In this document: one piece after another, positions 51,200-60,218 of the stretch
Position numbering within the stretch: the stretch's first letter is position 1
How the letters are laid out: each line of letters begins with the position of its first letter
Origin: VXYL01 sp965116935
Lineage (GTDB): Bacteria > Pseudomonadota > Gammaproteobacteria > Pseudomonadales > Azotimanducaceae
Direction of reading: 5' to 3'
Assembly: GCA_965116935.1 (NCBI GenBank)
Contig: OZ220737.1
Span: 3,782,001 to 3,846,000, forward strand
Length of the DNA stretch: 64,000 bases
Program-made: the position numbers and the translations under genes
The notes under the pieces: model-generated
Told to the model about the DNA's origin: nothing
Database searches by the model: none
Seen by the model: only the letters and a program-made list of their open reading frames with translations

Positions 51200-52870
51200 G
51201 TGGGTGGCATCACGACGCACTACATTTTCGTGACCGGCGGCGTGGTGTCTTCCCTTGGCAAGGGCATCGTCACCGCCTCGCTCGGCGCCCTTCTCGAAGC
51301 CCGGCGCCTCAGGGTCAACATCCTCAAGATGGACCCCTACATCAACGTGGACCCGGGCACCATGAATCCGTCCCAGCACGGCGAAGTCTTCGTCACCGCG
51401 GACGGTGCCGAAACGGACCTTGACCTCGGCCACTACGAACGCTTCGTGCGCGGCAGCCGCATGTCGCAGAGCAACAACTTCACCACCGGCAGCGTCTATG
51501 CGGAGGTGATCCGCAAGGAGCGCCGCGGCGACTACCTCGGCCGCACGGTGCAGGTGATCCCGCACATCACCGACGAGATCAAGCGCCGAATCCTGGCCTT
51601 GGGCGAGGATCACGATGCCGTGATCGTCGAGATTGGTGGCACGGTGGGCGACATCGAGTCGCAGCCGTTTCTGGAAGCGGCGCGCCAGCTCCGCCTCGAA
51701 GTGGGCGCCCGCAACGCCCTGTTCATTCACCTCACGCTGGTGCCGTGGCTGCCGACGGCTGGCGAACTCAAGACCAAGCCCACCCAGCATTCAGTGAAGG
51801 AACTGCGTTCCATCGGCCTGCAGCCGGACATCCTGGTCTGCCGCTCCACCGAGCCGCTGCCGCGCGATGCCCGCGCCAAGATTGCGCTGTTCACGAATGT
51901 CGAAGAGCGAGCGGTCGTGCCGCTCGAGGACGCCGACTGCATCTACGAGATTCCGCTGCTGCTGAATCGCCAGGGGCTCGACAAGATCGTCGTCGAGCAC
52001 TTTGGTCGAAGCTGCGCCAGCGCAGACCTAGGCGAGTGGGAAAGGGTGGTGGATCACCTCACCAACCCGCTGCGCAAGACTGCCATCGCCTTGGTGGGCA
52101 AATATCTCGAAGTACCGGACGCCTACAAGTCGCTGGCGGAAGCCATTGCCCACGCCGGCATCCAGACCCGCACCGAAGTGGACGTGCGCTACGTGGATGC
52201 GGAGGACATCGAGCAGGGCGACGATTCGGCCCTCGCCGACGTGCACGCCATCCTCGTGCCCGGCGGCTTCGGCGAACGCGGCTTCGAGGGCAAGGTCCGC
52301 GCCGCCCGCTACGCCCGCGAACGCAACCTGCCCTATCTCGGCATTTGCTACGGCCTGCACGCGGCGGTGATCGACTTTGCCCGCAACGTTGCTGGCTACG
52401 ACAACGCCAACTCGACGGAGATCAACCCCAACACGCGCGATCCGGTAATCGGCCTCGTCTCCGAGTGGCGCGACGAGACCACCGGCGAGATGCACCGGCG
52501 CGATGGCGACGAGGACCGGGGCGCTACGATGCGGCTCGGCGAGCAGGGCTGCCGCCTGATGGACGGCACGCTGTCACGGGACCTCTACGCTTCCGGCACG
52601 GTGTCCGAGCGTCACCGCCACCGCTTTGAGGTGAACGACCGCTACATCCCGGAATTCGAGTCGCTGGGCCTCAAGGTGGCGGGACGCAGCGAAGAACAGC
52701 TCGTGGAGATGATCGAGCTGCCGGGGCAAGACTGGTTCGTTGCCTGCCAGTTCCACCCGGAGTTCACCTCCTCCCCCCGCGACGGCCATCCGCTGTTCCG
52801 CGGCTTCATCGAGGCGGCCAACCGTCACGCCGCGGCCATGGCGGCCTCGGCCCAGGCCGCCGCAGACTAG
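51200..52870 (+). CDS. pyrG: CTP synthase
   Basis: 556 residues. Amidates UTP to CTP with glutamine. N-terminal synthetase: FVTGGVVSSLGKGIVTASLG (P-loop), MDPYINVDPGTMNP, DLDLGHYERF and EIGGTVGDIES. C-terminal class I glutamine amidotransferase with the nucleophile in LGICYGLHAAVIDFA and His-x-Glu in CQFHPEFTSSP. Starts at GTG 51200. First gene of the housekeeping run pyrG-kdsA-eno-ftsB. Confidence 0.97.
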   Translation: MGGITTHYIFVTGGVVSSLGKGIVTASLGALLEARRLRVNILKMDPYINVDPGTMNPSQHGEVFVTADGAETDLDLGHYERFVRGSRMSQSNNFTTGSVYAEVIRKERRGDYLGRTVQVIPHITDEIKRRILALGEDHDAVIVEIGGTVGDIESQPFLEAARQLRLEVGARNALFIHLTLVPWLPTAGELKTKPTQHSVKELRSIGLQPDILVCRSTEPLPRDARAKIALFTNVEERAVVPLEDADCIYEIPLLLNRQGLDKIVVEHFGRSCASADLGEWERVVDHLTNPLRKTAIALVGKYLEVPDAYKSLAEAIAHAGIQTRTEVDVRYVDAEDIEQGDDSALADVHAILVPGGFGERGFEGKVRAARYARERNLPYLGICYGLHAAVIDFARNVAGYDNANSTEINPNTRDPVIGLVSEWRDETTGEMHRRDGDEDRGATMRLGEQGCRLMDGTLSRDLYASGTVSERHRHRFEVNDRYIPEFESLGLKVAGRSEEQLVEMIELPGQDWFVACQFHPEFTSSPRDGHPLFRGFIEAANRHAAAMAASAQAAAD

Positions 52871-52890
52871 CAACCGCCGGACTGAAGGCT

Positions 52891-53723
52891 ATGGAACTCT
52901 GCTCCTTTCGGGTGGGTCTCGATCAGCCATTGTTCCTGATCGCCGGACCGTGCGTGGTCGAGAGCGAGGCGCTTGCCCTCGAGACCGCGGCGCGGCTCAA
53001 GGACATCGCCGCCGCCGTCGACGTGCCGTTCATCTACAAGAGCTCGTTCGACAAGGCCAATCGCTCGTCGCACGAGAGCTATCGCGGCCCGGGCATGGAG
53101 GAAGGGCTTCGCATCCTCGATCGCGTGCGGGGCGAGGTAGAGGTGCCGGTGCTCACCGATGTCCACGAAGACACGCCCATCGACGAGGTGGCGAGCGTCG
53201 CCGAGGTGCTGCAGACGCCGGCGTTCCTGTGCCGGCAAACGAACTTCATCCAGCGCGTGGCGGCGGCGGGGCGGCCCGTGAACATCAAGAAGGGGCAGTT
53301 TCTGGCCCCGGCGGACATGCGCCACGTGGCGAACAAGGCAAAAAGCGTCGGCAACGAGCAGATCATGGTGTGCGAGCGGGGCGCGTCGTTTGGCTACAAC
53401 AATCTCGTCTCGGACATGCGCTCGCTCGCGATCATGCGCGAGACCGGCTGCCCGGTCGTGTTCGATGCGACGCATTCGGTGCAGATGCCCGGAGGGCTTG
53501 GCGACAAGTCCGGCGGCCAGCGGGAGATGGTGCCGGTGCTGGCGCGGGCCGCGGTGGCCGTGGGGGTTGCGGGCCTCTTCATGGAGACCCACCCCAGTCC
53601 TGACGAGGCGCTCTCGGACGGCCCCAACTCCTGGCCCACCGGCCTCATGCAAGACCTGCTCGGACAGTTGAAGGCCATCGATCAGGTGGCGAAGGCGCAG
53701 GGCTTCGCCGAGGAGAAGCTCAA

Positions 53724-53727
<4 letters not shown>
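52891..53727 (+). CDS. kdsA: 3-deoxy-8-phosphooctulonate synthase
   Basis: 278 residues. Condenses PEP and arabinose-5-phosphate to KDO-8-phosphate for lipopolysaccharide, so the cell has or had an LPS outer membrane. Motifs: LIAGPCVVESEALALE, YKSSFDKANRSSHESYRGPG, LTDVHEDTP, NIKKGQFLAPADM and FDATHSVQMPGG. Position between pyrG and eno is the pseudomonad order. GTGA overlap with eno. Confidence 0.97.
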
Positions 53728-55042
<1,315 letters not shown>

Positions 55043-55043
<1 letters not shown>

Positions 55044-55363
55044 TGCGCTTCTTTGCCGGCGCCGGCATCATCGTCCTCGCGCTTCTCGTGTGGCAGTACT
55101 GGTTCGGCGAGTCAGGCTGGTTCGCCGTGCGCGACTTCGGTCGCGAAATCGCCCAGGAGGAGCAGCAGACCGCGGCACTGGCCGAGCGGAACCGCCGGCT
55201 GCGCGCCGAGGTGCTGGCACTGAAAGAGGGCCATGCGGCGGTGGAGGCACGCGCCCGCACCGACCTCGGCATGGTGCGCCGGGGCGAGACCTTCTACCAA
55301 GTGGTCGAGGAAGATGGTCGCGAGTCCGAACGGGCCGGGTCCGGCAACCAACTCCTTCGCTGA
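55043..55363 (+). CDS. ftsB: Cell division protein FtsB
   Basis: 106 residues, bitopic. One N-terminal transmembrane helix (residues 4-21, FAGAGIIVLALLVWQYWF) followed by a periplasmic coiled coil (about 35-70, EEQQTAALAERNRRLRAEVL) and the short ARTDLGMVRRGETFYQV segment conserved in FtsB. It bridges FtsL and FtsQ in the divisome. In many Gammaproteobacteria ispD and ispF follow; here truD begins inside the last 50 nt of ftsB. Confidence 0.93.
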
Positions 55364-56312
55364 GGCGCAGGCGGCGTGGCCCCCGGCGTGCCGCCCTGCG
55401 GCCACCGGCGTGCTCCGGCAGGTTGCGGCCGATTTCCGCGTGGACGAGGAACTTGGCTTCGAACCGGCTGGCAGCGGCGAGCATCTGTACCTGCGTGTGC
55501 GTTGCGAGGAGCGAACGACGGCGCAGGCACAGGCCGTTCTGGCACGTTGCTTTGGCGTCGCCGCCATGGACGTGGGGTATGCCGGCATGAAGGACCGCCA
55601 TGCCGTCACGCGGCAATGGTTCAGTGTTCGCGCACCAAGGCTCGACAGCGCAGTGCCCGACGACCCGCGCGTCGCCATTGAGGCGCGCGTACGCCACGAA
55701 CGCAAGCTGCGCCCTGGCGAGCACCGCGCCAACCGCTTTGCGATCGTAGTCAAGGACGCTCGCGGGGATTGGGCAGAGAACCTCGACCGCCTGGCCGAGC
55801 AGGGCTTCCCCAACTACTTCGGCGAGCAGCGCTTCGGTCGCTGCGGCGGCAACATTCCCAAGGCGCTCGCTTGGGTGCGGGCGGGGCGACCGCCTTGCCG
55901 GCGCTTCGTTCGAGCCCTCCACATCTCGACATTGCGGGCGCAGATCTTCAACGATGTGCTTGGCGCGCGGGTGCAGGACGACAGTTGGCGCACGCTCCTC
56001 GACGGCGACCCAGCCGCGAGCGAAGGCGCCGCATGCAGGCCCACCGGACCGCTTTGGGGCCGGGGTCGCTCGCTTGCAGCCGGGACCACCCTAGCATTGG
56101 AGCAGGCGGTGCTCGCGCGCCACTCTGATGCGACCGAAGCGCTGGAGTTCACCGGCTCGCGCCAGGCTCGTCGCGCCCTTGTCACAGTGCCGGAAGACCT
56201 TGTCTGGGAGCAGGCCGGAGCTAACCTGCACGTCGGCTTCACGCTGCCGCCGGGTGCCTACGCGACGCGGCTTTTGGCCGAGGTCGTCGCTCGCCCTGGA
56301 GCGGAACCGTGA
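55314..56312 (+). CDS. truD: tRNA pseudouridine(13) synthase TruD
   Basis: 332 residues. Motifs of TruD: RQVAADFRVDEELGFEPAGS, GYAGMKDRHAVTRQWFSV with the catalytic Asp of MKDRHA, RHERKLRPGEHRANRF and GFPNYFGEQRFGRCGGN. It converts U13 of certain tRNAs, including tRNA-Glu, to pseudouridine. The ATG at 55314 has GAGGAAG upstream; it lies within ftsB. The C-terminus is normal (LPPGAYATRLLAEVV). GTGA overlap with pcm. Confidence 0.93.
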   Translation: MVASPNGPGPATNSFAEAQAAWPPACRPAATGVLRQVAADFRVDEELGFEPAGSGEHLYLRVRCEERTTAQAQAVLARCFGVAAMDVGYAGMKDRHAVTRQWFSVRAPRLDSAVPDDPRVAIEARVRHERKLRPGEHRANRFAIVVKDARGDWAENLDRLAEQGFPNYFGEQRFGRCGGNIPKALAWVRAGRPPCRRFVRALHISTLRAQIFNDVLGARVQDDSWRTLLDGDPAASEGAACRPTGPLWGRGRSLAAGTTLALEQAVLARHSDATEALEFTGSRQARRALVTVPEDLVWEQAGANLHVGFTLPPGAYATRLLAEVVARPGAEP

Positions 56313-56971
56313 ACATGCTCGACGCCGACGGCGCCGGCATGACCTCGCAACGCAATCGAGACCGCTTGGCGGAGCGTTTGGCGCGGCAGGGCATCGCCGA
56401 CGAACGGGTGCTCGAGGCGATCCGCACAACGCCGCGTCATCTGTTCGTGGATTCGGCGCTGGCGGACCGCGCCTACGAGGACACCGCCCTGCCCATAGGC
56501 CACGGTCAGACCATCTCGCAACCGTGGGTTGTGGCGGCCATGACCGAGGCGGCCATGGAGGCGGATCCGGCCCGCGTGCTGGAGGTTGGCACCGGTTCCG
56601 GCTATCAGGCGGCGGTGCTCGCGCGCCTGGTACGCCACGTGTTCACGGTCGAACGCATCGCGCCCTTGGTGGAACGTGCCCGCCGGCGCCTGCGCGACTT
56701 GCGCATCCGCAACGTCCACGTACGCCTCGACGATGGCAACTTGGGCTGGCGCGGGCGTGGGCCGTTCGACACCGTGGTGGTGACCGCCGGTGCAGAAGTG
56801 CTGCCGGAACCGCTGCTGGAGCAGGTGGCCAAAGATGGTCGGCTCGTCATCCCGGTCGGCAACGGCGATGTGAAGGATCTGTGTGTGGTTACGCGCAATG
56901 GCGACGGTTGGCGTCGTCGTCGCTTGGGTAAGGTGCGCTTTGTGCCGCTCCGCGAAGGGGTGCAGCGGTGA
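56309..56971 (+). CDS. pcm: Protein-L-isoaspartate O-methyltransferase
   Basis: 220 residues starting at GTG 56309. Repairs isoaspartyl residues using SAM. DTALPIGHGQTISQPWVVAA binds the peptide, VLEVGTGSGYQAAVLARL binds SAM, and VTAGAEVLPEPLLEQVAKDG completes the fold. surE, which usually precedes it, is absent. It is coupled to truD and to the next gene by GTGA overlaps. Confidence 0.95.
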   Translation: MNMLDADGAGMTSQRNRDRLAERLARQGIADERVLEAIRTTPRHLFVDSALADRAYEDTALPIGHGQTISQPWVVAAMTEAAMEADPARVLEVGTGSGYQAAVLARLVRHVFTVERIAPLVERARRRLRDLRIRNVHVRLDDGNLGWRGRGPFDTVVVTAGAEVLPEPLLEQVAKDGRLVIPVGNGDVKDLCVVTRNGDGWRRRRLGKVRFVPLREGVQR

Positions 56972-57834
56972 GCGCGGGCGCTGCCGGCGTCTGTCTGCGC
57001 GGGCTGGTGATGGGCATGGCGGAGGCGGCCCCCGGAGTATCGGGAGGCACCATAGCCCTCGTCACCGGCATCTACGACGAACTGGTGGGTACCATCGCCA
57101 AGCTCTCGCCGCCTTCCTTCGGCTTGTTGCGAAACGGCCTGAAGGCGTTCTGGCAGCACCACAACCTGACATTTCTCGTCGCCTTGGGCGCCGGCATGGC
57201 CACGGGATTGCTGGCGATGGCGGAGTTCCTCGTCTGGGTGCTCGCGACTCGTCCGGCACTGGCTTGGAGCTTTCTGTTTGGCCTGATGATCGTCGCGACC
57301 GGTGGGGTGGCGTTGCAGTCAAAGCCGCTATGGCTGCTTGCGCTTGGGGTGCCCGGGCTTGCGCTGGGCCTCGTGATCGCCTCCGGCAGCGGCCTGCCGG
57401 AGGTCGGCGGCAGCGCGAGGTTGTGGGCGTTGTTCGGTGGCGGGACGCTGGCCGCCACCGCATGGATCGTGCCTGGCGTGTCCGGCGCCTTCGTGCTGGT
57501 GTTGCTGGGTTTGTATGCACCCGTGTTGGCCGCCGTGCATGAGCGCAACCTTGGCGACCTTGCGGCACTGGCCGCCGGCATGGTAGTGGGCTTGATGCTC
57601 TCGTCCCGCCTCTTGGCGCGCTTGCTGGCGACGCGGCGCCAAGCCGTGCTGGGCTTCGTGACGGGGCTGATGGCGGGTTCCTTGCTCAGGCTCTGGCCTT
57701 GGCGCAGCGAAGGGGCCGTGGTGTTCCCGACCGCGGAAGCCCCATCATTGATGGCCGCTCTCGCCGTGACGATCTTGGGTGCCGTGGCGGCGTTGGCGCT
57801 GTTGGCGGCCGGCAGGAAGGCCGGACGCCCGTGA
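56968..57834 (+). CDS. DUF368 family protein, probable undecaprenyl-phosphate translocase (PopT-like)
   Basis: 288 residues, about eight to nine transmembrane helices. The twin signatures RGLVMGMAEAAPGVSGGTIA (near the N-terminus) and TAWIVPGVSGAFVLVLLGLY (middle) define DUF368, whose members recycle undecaprenyl phosphate across the inner membrane. The VPGVSG repeat suggests inverted-repeat membrane topology. It is translationally coupled between pcm and nlpD, next to a peptidoglycan-hydrolase activator, which fits envelope maintenance. Confidence 0.9.
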   Translation: MSAGAAGVCLRGLVMGMAEAAPGVSGGTIALVTGIYDELVGTIAKLSPPSFGLLRNGLKAFWQHHNLTFLVALGAGMATGLLAMAEFLVWVLATRPALAWSFLFGLMIVATGGVALQSKPLWLLALGVPGLALGLVIASGSGLPEVGGSARLWALFGGGTLAATAWIVPGVSGAFVLVLLGLYAPVLAAVHERNLGDLAALAAGMVVGLMLSSRLLARLLATRRQAVLGFVTGLMAGSLLRLWPWRSEGAVVFPTAEAPSLMAALAVTILGAVAALALLAAGRKAGRP

Positions 57835-58742
57835 GGGTGGCGTGGCGCGGCGGCTTGGCCGTCACGGTGACCGCGGCAGTGGTGGTGCTGGTCCTGCCGG
57901 CCTGCACGCAGCATTCGCGAGCGCCGGTGGCGGAACGTTCCGCCGCGACCCAGGCGTCGGTGCGGCCCAACACCTATACGGTGAGACGGGGAGACTCCCT
58001 CTATGCCATTGCCTGGCGCTATCAGCTTGACTATCGCGACCTTGCCGCCACCAACAACATCCGTGACCCGTACACCATCTATCCGGGCGACGTGCTCAAC
58101 CTGCGGGTGACCGAGGGCGCGCGCTTTCGACCTCCGCCGCCTGGACCGGTGAAGTCACCCCAGGCGACCACGCGCCACAGCAAGGCGCCGCCAGCGCAAA
58201 CCGCAGATCGCAGCAAGCCGGCGAGGGCCGCCCAAACGCAACCGCGCAAGCCGTCTGCGCAGGTTGCAGCCCCGGCGACGAAACCGGCGCCTCGCACGCA
58301 AGCAGCAGCCACCGCCCCGACGAGAGCTACGGCTTCTGCGCCCAAGGCCAACGCAGCGCCGGCGCCGGCCCGCGCCGGCGCGACTCGTGGCTGGCGACAT
58401 CCAGTAGGCGTGCGCCCCACCCAAGGCTTCGGCCGTGGCAATCTCGGACAGGACTACATGCTCAACCCCGGCGCAAGGGTGTATTCGGCGTCTGGGGGCG
58501 TGGTGATGTATGCGGGCCCGGGCCTTGGCGGCTTTCGGCACTTGGTGATCGTCAAGGTCAGCAGCCAATACCTGGCGGCCTATGGCTTGAACGTTGCACC
58601 GATTGTGCGCGAGGGCGAAGCGGTCCAGGCGGGCCAGGTGCTGGCGGCCATCGACGGCGACGGTGCGCTCAGCCGCCGTTTCCATTTCGAGGTGCGCCGC
58701 GACGGCAAGCCGGTGGACCCGAAGCCATTGATCGGCTCTTGA
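57831..58742 (+). CDS. nlpD: NlpD-like lipoprotein, LysM plus degenerate M23/LytM domain
   Basis: 303 residues from GTG 57831. A lipoprotein signal with lipobox VLPAC (Cys about residue 24), a LysM domain (about 45-90, NTYTVRRGDSLYAIAWRYQL), an Ala/Pro/Lys-rich linker (about 100-185) and a C-terminal LytM domain (about 190-303). In the LytM part the zinc/catalytic positions are changed: Asn for the first His (NLGQDY), AAYGLN for the YxHL region, and RFHFE for HxH. This is the state of NlpD/EnvC, which activate amidases rather than cut murein. rpoS, which normally follows nlpD, is absent. Confidence 0.92.
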   Translation: MRVAWRGGLAVTVTAAVVVLVLPACTQHSRAPVAERSAATQASVRPNTYTVRRGDSLYAIAWRYQLDYRDLAATNNIRDPYTIYPGDVLNLRVTEGARFRPPPPGPVKSPQATTRHSKAPPAQTADRSKPARAAQTQPRKPSAQVAAPATKPAPRTQAAATAPTRATASAPKANAAPAPARAGATRGWRHPVGVRPTQGFGRGNLGQDYMLNPGARVYSASGGVVMYAGPGLGGFRHLVIVKVSSQYLAAYGLNVAPIVREGEAVQAGQVLAAIDGDGALSRRFHFEVRRDGKPVDPKPLIGS

Positions 58743-58786
58743 CCAGGGCCTCCCTGCCCCAGCGTGCCCGCAATGAGGATTTGGGT

Positions 58787-58792
58787 AGAATG
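58787..58792 (+). promoter_or_regulatory. -10-like box upstream of fdxA
   Basis: TAGAAT, 31 nt before the fdxA ATG; no clear -35 element is seen at 16-18 nt. It suggests fdxA has its own promoter in the 81-nt gap after nlpD. Confidence 0.3.
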
Positions 58793-58823
58793 CGCGCCCT
58801 TCGGACCAGTGTCGGTTGCCTGA

Positions 58824-59147
58824 ATGACCTTCATCGTCGGCGATAGCTGCATCAAGTGCAAGCTCACGGATTGCGTGGAAGTGTGCCCGGTGGATTGCTT
58901 CTACGAGGGCCCCAACATGCTCGTCATTCACCCCGATGAGTGCATCGACTGCGCCCTGTGCGAACCCGAATGTCCCGTGGACGCCATCCATTCGGAGGAC
59001 GAGATCCCCGAAGGGCAGGAGCAGTTCCTGGAGATCAACGCCGAACTCGCCGAGGTCTGGCCCAACATCACCGAAAAGAAAGACGCGCCCCCCGATGAAG
59101 CGGACTGGCGCGACGTGCCGGACAAGCTGCAGTATCTCGAACGTTAG
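58824..59147 (+). CDS. fdxA: Seven-iron ferredoxin (FdxA/FdI type)
   Basis: 107 residues. Cysteine sets CIKCKLTDCVEVCPVDC (C9, C12, C17, C21, C25) and CIDCALCEPECPVDAI (C40, C43, C46, C50) coordinate one [3Fe-4S] and one [4Fe-4S] cluster, as in Azotobacter FdI. The C-terminal segment INAELAEVWPNITEKKD is nearly invariant in the family. In pseudomonads fdxA follows rpoS; here it follows nlpD directly. Confidence 0.97.
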   Translation: MTFIVGDSCIKCKLTDCVEVCPVDCFYEGPNMLVIHPDECIDCALCEPECPVDAIHSEDEIPEGQEQFLEINAELAEVWPNITEKKDAPPDEADWRDVPDKLQYLER

Positions 59148-59157
59148 CCACGGCCCC

Positions 59158-59372
59158 GGCTTGACCGACGTCTTTCTGTAGGGGCGACGCATGCGTCGCC
59201 CCTGCGGCCCGCGGCTTGACCGACGTCTTTCTGCAGGGCCGACGCGCGCGTCGCCCCTGCGGCCCGCGGCTTGACCGACGTCTTTCTGCAGGGCCGACGC
59301 ATGCGTCGCCCCTAGGGCCCGCGGCTTGACCGACACCTTTCTGTAGGGGCGACGCATGCGTCGCCCTGTCCG
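59158..59372. repeat. Tandem array of four 55-bp palindromic units
   Basis: Units begin at 59158, 59213, 59268 and 59323 with GGCTTGACCGACGTCTTTCT, then a hairpin GGGGCGACGCATGCGTCGCC (variants with GCGCGC in the centre) and GCGGCCCGC. The last unit is truncated. It lies between the convergent fdxA and tatD genes and may terminate transcription from both sides. It differs in sequence from the 62-bp array at 48617. Confidence 0.9.
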
Positions 59373-59420
59373 GCTAGCGTGAACTGCTGGCCCACTTGCT
59401 TCGCTTACGCCTACCACTGG

Positions 59421-60218
59421 CTAGGTCCCGTCCGGCGAGGGAAGGTCGAAGAAGCGTCGCGCATTGGCGCTTGTGTAGGCCGCAACCTCTTCTGGAGATT
59501 CTCCTCGGCATTCGGCGACCTTGCGTGCCACCCAAGGCAGGAAGGCGGGCTCGTTGCGGCGGCCCTTGGGGCGGGGCGACATGGTGCGCGGGAGCAGCCA
59601 CGGCGCGTCGGTTTCCAGCATCAGGCGTTCCCGGGGGATGCCGGCCACTAGGCCCTGCAGTTCCATACCCCGGCGTTCGTCGCAAACCCAGCCGGTGATG
59701 CCGATGTGCCAGCCGTCGTCGAGGTAGCCGGCGAGGTCCGCGGCCGTGCCGGTAAAGCAGTGGACGACGCAGCGGTCGAGTTCGTTCTTGCGTTCGCGCA
59801 GAAGGGCGCGGGCTTCGCCGTCCGAGTCACGGTCGTGCACGAACAAGGGCAGCTTGAGTTCCACGGCCAAGGCGATCTGCGCTCGGAACACCGTGCGCTG
59901 AACGTCCGGCGGCGAATAGTTGCGGTTGAAGTCGAGACCGGTTTCGCCGATGGCGACCACGCGGCGGTCCTTGGAAAGCTCGCGGATTGCGCCCTCCCAG
60001 CCGCACTCGGCGTTGCCGGCGTCGTGGGGATGGATGCCGGCGGTGGCGAAAAGGCGGCTCCCGTCGGCGAGCGCGAGAGCGGCGTGACTCTTGGCGACGC
60101 TGACGCCGGTGACGACCATCTGTTCCACCCCGGCGGCCACGGCCCGGTCCACCACCGCGGCTCGATCCTTCGCGAAGTTGCGGTCGGTGAGGTTGGCGCC
60201 GATGTCGACGAGGGCCAT
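59421..60218 (-). CDS. tatD: TatD family deoxyribonuclease
   Basis: 265 residues. Starts ALVDIGANLTDRNFAKDR like TatD proper (DIGxNLT in place of DxHxH), then IHPHDAG, VVAIGETGLDFNRNYS (metal Glu), HCFTGTAADLAGYL, IGITGWVCDERRG and LMLETDAPWLLPR (metal Asp). A magnesium-dependent 3'-5' exonuclease linked to DNA repair. It starts immediately at the slt stop and is probably in one operon with usp and slt. Confidence 0.94.
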   Translation of the reverse strand: MALVDIGANLTDRNFAKDRAAVVDRAVAAGVEQMVVTGVSVAKSHAALALADGSRLFATAGIHPHDAGNAECGWEGAIRELSKDRRVVAIGETGLDFNRNYSPPDVQRTVFRAQIALAVELKLPLFVHDRDSDGEARALLRERKNELDRCVVHCFTGTAADLAGYLDDGWHIGITGWVCDERRGMELQGLVAGIPRERLMLETDAPWLLPRTMSPRPKGRRNEPAFLPWVARKVAECRGESPEEVAAYTSANARRFFDLPSPDGT

